Origin: Candidatus Zixiibacteriota bacterium
GTDB lineage: Bacteria; Zixibacteria; MSB-5A5; GN15; JAAZOE01
DNA length: 64,000 bases
Reading direction: 5' to 3'
Assembly: GCA_030668485.1 (NCBI GenBank)
Contig: DAOUTW010000008.1
Coordinates: 30,957 to 94,956 of the forward strand
The translations under genes were made by a program, and so were the position numbers. The stretch's first letter is position 1. Every line of letters starts with the position of its first letter. Below are positions 9,024-16,623 of this stretch, one piece after another. The notes beneath the pieces are model-generated. The model was not told the DNA's origin. It saw nothing but the letters and a program-made list of their open reading frames with translations, and did not search any database.

Positions 9024-9317
9024 ATGGATACCGGGCAGGTTTATGAATTGAAGATCAATGAATCGATGGTGATTGCAAGAGGCTGGCTGGCCAAGCTGAC
9101 TGTCGTCTATGCCGGGATGCCTAACGAGTCTACCTATTCCCTGGCTCTGACTTATACCAGTTGTCATAATTCGATCGGGTATAATTTGTTTATCCCCAAA
9201 TCTCAGAGCGAGGTTATACTGACCAAAGGACGGCTGGTTATTCAGCGCGTGACGCCAACCAATATCTCATTCCGAATCGAAGACCGCGGGCAAAAGCATG
9301 GCAAGGCCCCGCTTTGA
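9024..9317 (+). CDS. Small conserved-looking protein of unknown function
   Basis: The ATG at 9024 follows AAAAGGAG at ideal spacing. The 97-residue product is predicted to be all beta, soluble, and lacks a signal peptide or cysteine pair motif. Segments such as SYSLALTYTS-like strands and the ISFRIEDRG tail suggest a small beta-sandwich or barrel. No family recognised. A run of dispersed repeats begins just after its stop codon. Confidence 0.65.
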   Translation: MDTGQVYELKINESMVIARGWLAKLTVVYAGMPNESTYSLALTYTSCHNSIGYNLFIPKSQSEVILTKGRLVIQRVTPTNISFRIEDRGQKHGKAPL

Positions 9318-9344
9318 TAAGCGGGATAATAGATTGAGAAATAA

Positions 9345-9492
9345 CCGGACCAAGGTCCGGGGCACGCTGGAATTGATTCCCTTGTAGAGAAGTTGGGGTG
9401 CCCCATCTCTTTAGAGGTGGGAATTTGAGATTTATCTAATTGCCAATGATTATTCTTGTAACCCTGCGTCTAAAGACGCAGGCCACCCGTGC
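9345..9492 (+). repeat. 148-nt dispersed repeat made of three REP-like hairpins (copy 1)
   Basis: This block contains hairpin CCGGACC-AA-GGTCCGG followed by GGCAC, hairpin CCCATCTC-TTTA-GAGGTGGG preceded by GGTGCC, and hairpin CCTGCGTC-TAAA-GACGCAGG followed by GGCCACCC. An almost identical copy lies at 14374-14523. The rest of the gene-free stretch 9493-9837 holds no ORF I would accept; it is AT-rich and presumably contains the promoter of the next gene. Confidence 0.85.
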
Positions 9493-9837
9493 ATAATGTC
9501 TTATGGGAGTGAAAGCTGGTCGAATAATGCCATAGGTGGAGGTAAAATCTTTTCATAAAATGCTGCCTGATCTAATATGATAATATTTTTTCCAAAATAT
9601 CAAAATATCATCGACCATTTTAGTCCAATATCCGTATACTCTTTGTGTTTCTAACACCAAAGCGAGTAGACTGCCAATTGTAAACTGAATATTGGGTGGT
9701 GTCGTTTCTTTTCGACCCAGAGGGTCTGACTGCATAGGGCGTAGTCCGGGTCTATGAGAGGTTCCACTCTCGATCAAGAGCACAATCAGCACTATAAGGA
9801 ATCGGTGAACCTGGAATGGCAATTGAGGTGACTGGTT

Positions 9838-12306
9838 ATGCACGACAAAGTGTTTCAGAGATGGACCGGGAGAGCTTGGGAAAACCATATCGGATACTGG
9901 TTGGCTACCACTCGGGGAGCTATGGGTAATTATTCGGGCAACTATGCTGTCGGAACTGAAACTCGATCCATAGTTTCTCAAATCCAACGCAATCTGATTA
10001 CAGGAATTTTGCTGGCCGCTTGCTACATTGGAGTTGCCAAATTTGGCCTGGCTTTCGCCATTCCCCCCGGCAATGCCACCGCCGTATGGCCGGCTTCCGG
10101 ATTGGCCCTGGCGGCTATCTTGCTATTGGGCTATCGAACCGCATGGGGAATCTGGTTGGGAGCATCCATCGCCGCGGCGACAACCGGAATTTCATTTGGG
10201 ACAGCAGCCGCTATTGGCGCTGGCAATACTCTGGAAGCCCTTCTGGCCGCCTGGATTTTTCGCAGATATATCGATCCGGATTCTCCCTTCGATAGGCCAT
10301 CGGAAGCATTTCGGTTCGCAATGCTGGTCGCTGTTTCAGCCGCTGTAGCTGCAACCTGCGGAATTATGACATTGTCTCTTGCAGGTTATATGCCATCGTC
10401 GGCACTGGCGGCAAACTGGCAAACATGGTGGCTCGGGGATGTCGCTGGTTTGATGGTGGTGGCGCCCCTGATTTTATCTTTCCTGGAAAAAAAGCGTCAA
10501 TCTTCGGTGAAAACCAGCCGACCCCTTATCTTCGCCAATCATGGTCTGTTAATCCTCATTGGCTTCGGCATTTTCGGGGGACTGCTGTCTGAGCATGTCG
10601 CCCGGGACATCCTTTATGTCACTGTGATTTATTTGATCTGGGCGGCTATTTCATTCAGATTTAAATATGTCACGGTGGCCATAGCGTTTTTGTCGGGCAT
10701 GGCCATTTGGGGGATCTCGCGTGGCGTGGGGCCATATTGTCTGATGTCTGTTGACCATTCGATTTTCGATCTTCAGCTTTTTATCAGCCTTTATGCTCTG
10801 ACCGGGTTGACGTTGGCGGGACTTGTCAGCCGGCGGCGGGAAGTTATGACGGACCTAAAAAATATGAAGTTCGCACTGGATCAATCGGCTATCGTGGCCG
10901 TAACCGACCGCAATGGATTAATTGAAAAGGTCAATGACAAATTCTGTGAAATCACGAAGTTCAGTCGCGAGGAAATTCTATGCCAGGCACCCCCTGTGTC
11001 AGACTCAGACGATCAACTCAGGGAACTGTATAAGAATCTAGTAGGGCAAAAGAACCCTGGCGATATATGGCGTGGCGAAGTCTCCTGTCGGGCCAAAGAC
11101 GGGGCGCCGTTTTGGACCAATACCACAATAGTACCGTTCCTCGACGATAGCAACCAGCCCAAGCAGTACCTGTCGATTTGCTTTGATATTACCAAGCAGA
11201 AACAGGCCAACGAGCATTCACGCCGTCTTTTCCAGGCGGTGGAAAAAACCACTGATATCGTCTTTATCACGGACCGGCAGGGACGGATCGAGTATGCCAA
11301 TCCGGCCTTTGAGACTATCACCGGTTTTGGTAGTGACGAAGTTGTGGGCCAAACGCCTCGTATTATGAAGTCCGGAAAACATGGGACGGAACACTATGAA
11401 ACGCTGTGGAAAACGATTCTCGGTGGGGATGTACATCGGTCAACGGTGATCAACTGCAAGAAAAATGGAGAATATTTCCATGCCGAACAAACCATCACAC
11501 CGGTCAAAAGCAAAGATGGAGAGATTTCCAATTTTGTGTCGGTTTTGAAGGATATCACCGAACTACTGGAGAAGCAGGAGCAGGAGGTGGCGATGCGTTT
11601 GGCTCGCCAGGTCCAACAATCGTATTATCGGGCCACGGCATCGGTTCGCGGCTATGATATTGCCGGATTTGCCTCTCCCGCCGATGAGACGGGGGGAGAT
11701 TATTTCGACTTTGTTAAACTGTCCGATGGCAGTCTGGCACTGGCTATCGGCGATGTCAGCGGGCATGGAATCAGCGCCGCTCTGATTATGGCCGAAACCA
11801 GGGCTTATCTGCGCTCATACGCCGGAACCTGCTGCGATGTCGGCGATCTATTGACCAATGTCAACCGTGCCCTGGCGCAGGATCTCGATCAGGGCCGGTT
11901 TGTTACCTTGCTGATCGTCTGCCTCGATTCAGTCAATAAGGTAGTGACATTCAGTGGCGCCGGACATGAACCGGGCTATCTGCTCAACCCTTCCGGCGGG
12001 ATTATCCAGGAGTTTGAGAGTGCCGGACCTCCATTGGGACTTATTTCCGATGTTGTCTATCCGTCGAGCAAGCCGGTTACGCTTCATAAAGATCAGTCGA
12101 TTTTGCTTCTCACCGATGGGATCACGGATACGCCGTTGCCGGATGGATATGCTTTTGGCGCCCGGCAGGCGATAAAATATTTTAATACTCACCGGGAAAA
12201 ACCGGCCCAGCAGATCGCGGAAGGTTTATGCGAAGCGGTGGAAGCCTATGCTGGGGATCAAAAACTTCAGGATGACATCACCTCGGTAGTTTTGAAGGTT
12301 TTGTAA
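9838..12306 (+). CDS. MASE1-PAS-PAS-SpoIIE (PP2C-type) membrane sensor phosphatase
   Basis: The protein has 822 residues. Roughly residues 50-335 form a MASE1 sensor of about eight membrane segments, including the family motif PPGNATAVWPASGLALA. Two PAS domains follow at about 340-460 and 463-585 (FALDQSAIVAVTDRNG and TDIVFITDRQGRIEYANPAF). The C-terminal 220 residues are an RsbU/SpoIIE-type serine phosphatase with metal-binding motifs GGDYFDF, IGDVSGHG and LLTDGITD. The ATG at 9838 has GAGGTG seven bases upstream, so the long N terminus is real. Such proteins usually dephosphorylate an anti-sigma-factor antagonist in a partner-switching pathway; no such partner is encoded next to it, so its target is unknown. 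Confidence 0.92.
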   Translation: MHDKVFQRWTGRAWENHIGYWLATTRGAMGNYSGNYAVGTETRSIVSQIQRNLITGILLAACYIGVAKFGLAFAIPPGNATAVWPASGLALAAILLLGYRTAWGIWLGASIAAATTGISFGTAAAIGAGNTLEALLAAWIFRRYIDPDSPFDRPSEAFRFAMLVAVSAAVAATCGIMTLSLAGYMPSSALAANWQTWWLGDVAGLMVVAPLILSFLEKKRQSSVKTSRPLIFANHGLLILIGFGIFGGLLSEHVARDILYVTVIYLIWAAISFRFKYVTVAIAFLSGMAIWGISRGVGPYCLMSVDHSIFDLQLFISLYALTGLTLAGLVSRRREVMTDLKNMKFALDQSAIVAVTDRNGLIEKVNDKFCEITKFSREEILCQAPPVSDSDDQLRELYKNLVGQKNPGDIWRGEVSCRAKDGAPFWTNTTIVPFLDDSNQPKQYLSICFDITKQKQANEHSRRLFQAVEKTTDIVFITDRQGRIEYANPAFETITGFGSDEVVGQTPRIMKSGKHGTEHYETLWKTILGGDVHRSTVINCKKNGEYFHAEQTITPVKSKDGEISNFVSVLKDITELLEKQEQEVAMRLARQVQQSYYRATASVRGYDIAGFASPADETGGDYFDFVKLSDGSLALAIGDVSGHGISAALIMAETRAYLRSYAGTCCDVGDLLTNVNRALAQDLDQGRFVTLLIVCLDSVNKVVTFSGAGHEPGYLLNPSGGIIQEFESAGPPLGLISDVVYPSSKPVTLHKDQSILLLTDGITDTPLPDGYAFGARQAIKYFNTHREKPAQQIAEGLCEAVEAYAGDQKLQDDITSVVLKVL

Positions 12307-12390
12307 GGATTTGTCCATCCCTGACCAAGGTCCGGTCCACACAGATTAATGGTCCGGCGCACCCGGCGCCGCTTTGATGGAAATCGAAGA

Positions 12391-12420
12391 TCGGGAGCCA
12401 CGCATTGTGACTCCCGACCG
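12391..12420. terminator. Hairpin between convergent genes, possible terminator
   Basis: TCGGGAG and CTCCCGA pair around a 13-nt loop with some further internal pairing, followed on the plus strand by GTATTATTTT. It lies between the ends of the phosphatase and radical SAM genes. A shortened REP-like segment (GACCAAGGTC ... GGCGCACCCGGCGCC) precedes it. Confidence 0.45.
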
Positions 12421-12437
12421 TATTATTTTAACTGGAC

Positions 12438-13502
12438 CTATATTACAGGGGAAATGACTTCATTTTTATGACGGCAAAAGTAACTCTCATAAAGAGATTT
12501 CGTTGTAAAGAAGTTTGAAGCGCGGCAGCCGCCACGACAGGTATCGCCGACATCGCAACCACTGCATTTACCGGATAATAATTCCACATTGAATTTGCGA
12601 TTATAACTGAAATTCTCGGAATCGTGCCAGATATCGGCCAGGGATTTTTCGCGAACATTTCCTTCTATGAATGCTTCGTCATACATGGCGCCGCATCCTT
12701 TGATATTGCCCACGCTGTCAATAAATAGCGAACTGACGCCGGCCTGACAACCCTGCCAGTAACAAATGGGGGCGCTTCGTCCCCGAATATACATTTCATT
12801 ATCATCGAAATACCCGATGCTATCCGCTGCAATGACCAACATCGTTTTCTCCATGTTCTTCTCTCTTACGAATTCGGTAATTTGCGGTATCTTTTTGGGA
12901 TTGATAATAAGTTCCCGCTTATCGGCCAAATTTCCCATCGGGTTGGCCAACTGCAGTTGCCAGAGCTGGACATTGTTATCGACAAAGAGTTCGTACATAT
13001 CCTCCAGATCCGGGTAATTGAACTCCATTAAGCATGTCACGACTCCAATCCGAATATCAGCCTGATTCAACAGATTAAAAGTATTCATAATTTGAGAGAA
13101 GGCATCTTCTTTGCCTCTTATTTTAGTGTGATTTTCCTTCATACCGTCAACCGAAATTCCCACGTTGGATAATTGTGCATATTCTATCTGACCAATCTGT
13201 TTCTCACCGATCCTGTAGCCATTGGACATGGTATTTACCGCTACACCCTGGTCCGCCAATCGCCGGGATACTTTTTCCCAGCCTTTATACAAAAATATTT
13301 CACCCCCGATAAAGGTCAGTTCCTTACCGCCCAGTTCAACGAATTCGTCGGCGACGCGATAACATTCGTCCAGGGTTAATTCCAAATGCCTCGCGCTTCC
13401 GGCCACGGAACCGCAGTGCATGCAATTCATGTTGCACCTTAATGTCAGTTCCCACAGCCCTGAAAATAATTCATATTCAGATTGATAAGAGTCTTTACCC
13501 AT
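12438..13502 (-). CDS. Radical SAM protein with SPASM domain (putative peptide or protein maturase)
   Basis: The N-terminal motif CNMNCMHC gives the Cx3Cx2C triad C23/C27/C30 that holds the SAM-cleaving 4Fe-4S cluster. It is followed by a GGE motif in TFIGGEIFLY and a partial TIM barrel. The last 110 residues carry a SPASM set of cysteines (CYWQGCQAG, IKGCGAMYD, CSGCDVGDTCRGGC) for two auxiliary clusters. At 354 residues this is the usual size for RiPP or enzyme maturases. It lies 74 nt downstream of a 106-residue ORF with a strong ribosome site on the same strand, with a perfect 13-bp hairpin between them. That ORF may be its substrate or accessory protein. No transporter or protease is adjacent. 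Function inferred from family only. Confidence 0.88.
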   Translation of the reverse strand: MGKDSYQSEYELFSGLWELTLRCNMNCMHCGSVAGSARHLELTLDECYRVADEFVELGGKELTFIGGEIFLYKGWEKVSRRLADQGVAVNTMSNGYRIGEKQIGQIEYAQLSNVGISVDGMKENHTKIRGKEDAFSQIMNTFNLLNQADIRIGVVTCLMEFNYPDLEDMYELFVDNNVQLWQLQLANPMGNLADKRELIINPKKIPQITEFVREKNMEKTMLVIAADSIGYFDDNEMYIRGRSAPICYWQGCQAGVSSLFIDSVGNIKGCGAMYDEAFIEGNVREKSLADIWHDSENFSYNRKFNVELLSGKCSGCDVGDTCRGGCRASNFFTTKSLYESYFCRHKNEVISPVI

Positions 13503-13532
13503 GTTGTCCTCATAGTGTGATAAGAATGTTCC

Positions 13533-13563
13533 CCGAAGACAAAGCCGCCAGCTTTGTCTTCGG
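13533..13563 (-). promoter_or_regulatory. Perfect 13-bp intercistronic hairpin
   Basis: CCGAAGACAAAGC pairs exactly with GCTTTGTCTTCGG around a 5-nt loop, in the 74-nt gap between the 106-residue ORF and the radical SAM gene. No U-run follows on the transcribed strand, so it looks like a processing or stability element, or a REP-like insert, rather than a full terminator. Confidence 0.6.
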
Positions 13564-13576
13564 AGAATTTCCAGAC

Positions 13577-13897
13577 TTATTTGAAAGTCACTGACCCGTT
13601 ATTCATAAATTGCTCGGTGATGTTTATGGAAGTAATCGGGTTTTTGATTTTCATTTCCACCCGGAGGTAATTGATCTGCTCATCGGTCAGATAGAGCACC
13701 CATTCAAATTTACGAATTCCGTCAATAGGAATTTTGTAAGATGCCGGGCAGTAAATAACCCCGGGTTTGAAGTTCATTTTCGTGACTCTTGTCAGGGGGA
13801 CTTTGAATTTTCTGAAATATTTAGGACTCACAAAATCCTTAATCATCCTTTTCTGCCATCCCGCCAGATACAGCGTCATTGCTTTGCCTCTTTGCAT
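13577..13897 (-). CDS. 106-residue protein upstream of radical SAM gene; possible substrate or partner
   Basis: ATG 13897 is preceded by AAGGAGG six bases upstream, the best ribosome site in this region, so the gene is very likely real. The product begins MQRGKAMTLYLAGWQKRM and has a basic middle part, one Cys in GVIYCPASYKIP, and an amphipathic C-terminal half (WVLYLTDEQINYL) ending in SINITEQFMNNGSVTFK. There is no signal peptide. I do not recognise the family. The gene order short ORF - hairpin - SPASM enzyme matches many RiPP operons, where a highly expressed precursor precedes its maturase. But the protein is long and well mixed in composition, so a folded partner or regulator is equally possible. 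Confidence 0.7.
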   Translation of the reverse strand: MQRGKAMTLYLAGWQKRMIKDFVSPKYFRKFKVPLTRVTKMNFKPGVIYCPASYKIPIDGIRKFEWVLYLTDEQINYLRVEMKIKNPITSINITEQFMNNGSVTFK

Positions 13898-14261
13898 AAC
13901 AATCCTCCTTATTATGGGTTAGCACACCTGCGATAAGCGATATTGCCAATTATCGGTTAGCGAAACTTATTCGGTTTTCAAATGATTACCTGACCAGGAA
14001 TATATATCCCGGTCCGTACTACTATTCAATCGCATCGCAAAGATTTTGATAGTGATTATAATCCAGATGCAATACCGTACACAAAATCTCTTGATAACGC
14101 CAATGTATAAGAATCTTAATCTGTTGTCAATTTTTTAATTCGATGGATATCGGAGTACAAACAAACCCACCCGACGTAGTCCGCTGTTGCGAACAAACTC
14201 TGGGCGGGGTACTCGGTTCCGTCCAATCGTAGAGTTTCAATCATTCATAAAGCAAGAACCC

Positions 14262-14394
14262 GATCATTGCGAGGAGTGAGACCTTCGCAACGCGGGGGTC
14301 GAATGACGAAGCAATCTATCGTTTGATGATCCACGCAGTTACCTTATGATTATTATAGTTGAAGGAACAAAACCCGGATCAAGGTCCGGGGTAC
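14262..14394 (+). repeat. Composite repeat, copy 1 (GTCATTGCGAGG-type element plus REP hairpin)
   Basis: The unit runs from GATCATTGCGAGGAGTGAG through TCGAATGACGAAGCAATC, GATGATCCACGCAGTTACC and a TTATAGTTGAAGG-like segment into hairpin CCCGGATCAAGGTCCGGGG. Copies 2 and 3 lie at 14521-14712 and 15638-15812. The whole gene-free stretch 13898-14815 is filled with such repeats apart from about 350 nt of AT-rich sequence next to the radical SAM operon, which must hold its promoter. Confidence 0.8.
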
Positions 14395-14523
14395 ACGCTG
14401 GGATTGATTCCCTTGTAGAGAAGTTGGGGTGCCCCATCTCTTTAGAGGTGGGAATTTGAGATTTATCTAATTGCCAATGATTATTCTTGTAACCCTGCGT
14501 CTAAAGACGCAGGCCACCCGTGC
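14374..14523 (+). repeat. Dispersed repeat made of three REP-like hairpins (copy 2)
   Basis: Almost identical over about 150 nt to 9345-9492, with the same three hairpins in the same order and the same end GGCCACCCGTGC; sequence outside the block is unrelated. Confidence 0.85.
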
Positions 14524-14712
14524 CAACCACAAAAATAGAATCCGGTCATTGCGAGGAATGAGGCCTACGCACCGCGGGGGTCGAATGACGAAGCAATCTA
14601 TAATGCGATCATCCTCGCAGTCACCGGATGGCTGTTATAATTGCAGGCAAAGAACCCGGACCAAGGTCCGGGCCACGATGGTTAATAGTCCCGGGCACCC
14701 GGCCACCATTCT
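14521..14712 (+). repeat. Composite repeat, copy 2
   Basis: Same order as copy 3: TGCCAACCACAAAAATAGAA, GTCATTGCGAGGAATGAGG ... GAAGCAATCTAT, a TTATAATTGCAGGCAAAG linker, REP hairpin CCCGGACCAAGGTCCGGG + CCAC, and a terminal CCCGGGCACCCGG palindrome. Confidence 0.8.
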
Positions 14713-14815
14713 GGTGGGGTACAAAGTCGCCTACCCCGCCAACGGCGGGGCGATTTAAACGTGACATCTTCTCCGCACGTCCTTATTATAGTATTAGTTC
14801 AGGGAGGTGTGGGGT

Positions 14816-15529
14816 ATGTCAAACAATTTTCGCAGTCTTGCTTTTCTATCGTGCATTTTTGCTATTCTAAGCATATTGGGGCCAGTCAATTCTCACAGCA
14901 GCAAAATGTTCAGTGGAACTATTGTCCTATTTCAGATAGACGAAAACAGTCGCATCTTTTGGTCTGTTGATCGCAACTTACCGGAATTACTTATTTCTGA
15001 CAGCATCATAAGAATTCCTGAAACACCATATATAAATTTTAGCGGCTTGCGAAGCCTTATTCACGAATTGATTCCTGATCGCAGACGCATAGCTATCATA
15101 ATCGTTCCTCATCCAAATTCGCACTTTATGGTTACCGATAAAATACTCAAGGTTATCAATCTAGTGGAAATGGAGGTGAATCAAAGCCGCGCGCAATTAA
15201 TTGGCCTGCCATTCGACAGCCTTCCGCAGCGCGATAAATTCAAACTTCTCCATGAATTGTGGCGATGGCAAGATCGTGACACCCGTATCATGCAAAAAGC
15301 TTATGCAGCTAACAAAATATTGATTTTCAGACAATCGCCCACTGCCGAGGAAAACACATTCATATTCAGATACGAAAGCAGCTATTGGAAAAACGAGAGG
15401 GACAGCCTTGTTCTTTATCCTCTCACAACAGCCAAACCCGGAATTGGCATCCCACCGCCGATTTCGGATGATGATGAAATTGATTTTGGGCCCATTGAAC
15501 TAAGTCCCCGGCCGCTGAAGAAAAAATAG
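14816..15529 (+). CDS. Secreted protein of unknown function
   Basis: ATG 14816 follows GGGAGGTG at good spacing; the track's GTG at 14807 overlaps that ribosome site. The N terminus is a signal peptide (FRSLAFLSCIFAILSILG, cleavage near VNS/HSS). The mature part of about 210 residues is AT-rich, has no cysteine in the mature part, contains a segment RRRIAIIIVPHPNSHF and ends in an acidic then Pro-Arg-Lys-rich tail (SPRPLKKK). The middle resembles the biopolymer-transport ExbD/TolR periplasmic pattern only faintly. No family assigned. It is a lone gene between two composite repeats, consistent with an acquired cargo gene. Confidence 0.6.
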   Translation: MSNNFRSLAFLSCIFAILSILGPVNSHSSKMFSGTIVLFQIDENSRIFWSVDRNLPELLISDSIIRIPETPYINFSGLRSLIHELIPDRRRIAIIIVPHPNSHFMVTDKILKVINLVEMEVNQSRAQLIGLPFDSLPQRDKFKLLHELWRWQDRDTRIMQKAYAANKILIFRQSPTAEENTFIFRYESSYWKNERDSLVLYPLTTAKPGIGIPPPISDDDEIDFGPIELSPRPLKKK

Positions 15530-15637
15530 GACGTGAGCAGCAGCGTGAATCGTTTCGTTTAATGGAGGGATTATGAAGTTTATCTTTGACTACTTTATTG
15601 ATCTTGCATCCCTGCGTCCAAAGATGACAGGCCACGC

Positions 15638-15812
15638 GTGCCAACCACAAAAATAGAATCCGGTCATTGCGAGGAATGAGGCCTACGCACCGCGTGGGTC
15701 GAATGACGAAGCAATCTATCGCGTGATGATCCTCGCAGTTATCTTAAGATTGTTATAATTGCAGGCAAAGAACCCGGACCGAGGTCCGGGGCACACGGGT
15801 TAGTCGTACCGG
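15638..15812 (+). repeat. Composite repeat, copy 3
   Basis: Closely matches copy 2 in order and sequence (GTCATTGCGAGGAATGAGG, GAAGCAATCTATCG, hairpin CCCGGACCGAGGTCCGGG + GCAC, then CCGGGCACCCGG). A degenerate REP hairpin (CCCTGCGTCC ... GACAGGCCACGCG) precedes it at 15609-15638. Together they fill the gene-free stretch 15530-15859. Confidence 0.8.
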
Positions 15813-15859
15813 GCACCCGGCGCACCCGGCGGCGAATCGGGCACCACGCACCCGAGCGG

Positions 15860-16468
15860 TTAAGTGATAGATCGGTTCCCTCTTTTCCGATTGCACTTAA
15901 GACAAGTCAATCTTAGATTTTGTTCTTCAGAGCTACCGCCTTTACTTATAGGAATAATATGGTCAAATTCAATTTCATCATCTCGTAGATGGCGCCCGCA
16001 AATTTGGCATAAGTAATTATCCCGACGAACGATTCGTAGCATAACAGACCTTGGAATATTTCTTCCTATTCTTCTCAATTCTTTGGTTTCAGTAAAGGGC
16101 TCGTTTACGAAAAAAACTGGGCACAAGTGCCCGAAGATCTCACATGATTTTTCCTTGTCCGATTTATCAATTATTTCTGGGTATTCCTCGGGGTTGAATT
16201 CAGCAACCTGTTTTTTAAACACTTTTGCTTTTTCTGCATCATACGCATTTTTATCCAATTGTTGTTTTAAAAATTCGTTATGTGCCTTAGCTTCACCCCT
16301 TGTTTTGGGTAATAGAGGAAAATCTTCCACTACTGGACCATATGGACAATATTTGAGCTCCCAGCAAGGTTTGCAAATATTCTTTGTTCTTCTATCCCAA
16401 TCCTTGCGGACTACATCATCAGGCGTATCAGAGTTGTAGCCCAATTTCATCTTTATAGAATCATCCAT
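15860..16468 (-). CDS. HNH endonuclease-domain protein with cysteine-rich N-terminal region
   Basis: The C-terminal 55 residues are a clear HNH nuclease with zinc-binding Cys pairs: CQICGRHL, FDHIIPISKGGSS and CLKCNRKRGN. The N-terminal 140 residues carry CKPCWELKYCPYGPVVEDFP and CEIFGHLCPVFF, a second Cys-rich region found in a recurrent family of about 200-residue HNH proteins. Such genes often sit in defence or mobile islands, and this one lies among dispersed repeats, but no partner gene is adjacent. The start ATG 16468 is accepted from the track. The biological target is unknown. Confidence 0.85.
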   Translation of the reverse strand: MDDSIKMKLGYNSDTPDDVVRKDWDRRTKNICKPCWELKYCPYGPVVEDFPLLPKTRGEAKAHNEFLKQQLDKNAYDAEKAKVFKKQVAEFNPEEYPEIIDKSDKEKSCEIFGHLCPVFFVNEPFTETKELRRIGRNIPRSVMLRIVRRDNYLCQICGRHLRDDEIEFDHIIPISKGGSSEEQNLRLTCLKCNRKRGNRSIT

Positions 16469-16531
16469 TGATTTGATGCCTCCCCAAACTTATCAGTAAA
16501 TGGCGCGAATCATTAAAGAAATCTATCCATC

Positions 16532-16563
16532 AACCATACTGCCAGCCGCGGTCACGGCCGAGG
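16532..16563 (-). repeat. Copy of the 3' end of the PEPCK-like gene
   Basis: These 32 nt match 16626-16657, the last codons of the PEPCK-like gene, with about three mismatches; read on the minus strand they still encode LGRDRGWQYG-stop. The 60 nt between the copies contain a repeat-family hairpin. Confidence 0.75.
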
Positions 16564-16564
16564 C

Positions 16565-16623
16565 TTGTTGTTGAACACCGAACCCAGGTCATCCGCGCGA
16601 CAGCCGAAGACAGGCTTTGCCTG
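16565..16623 (-). repeat. CGCGACAGCC-family repeat
   Basis: ATCCGCGCGACAGCC is followed by hairpin ACAGGC-TTT-GCCTGT. Other members are at 26164-26215, 54361-54385 and 62612-62672 (two in tandem), each with CRCGAYAGC followed by a short, differing hairpin. Confidence 0.65.

Noticed and set aside
9553-9987. 144-residue minus-strand ORF before the MASE1 gene
   Set aside because: Low-complexity, overlaps the start of a well-supported gene and the promoter region; no homology recognised.
14471-14870. ORFs in the repeat cluster at 14.5-14.9 kb
   Set aside because: They translate the hairpin and GTCATTGCGAGG repeats and have no ribosome sites.
14257-15812. CRISPR array
   Set aside because: Repeats are long, composite, unevenly spaced and few; spacers of uniform length are absent and there are no cas genes.
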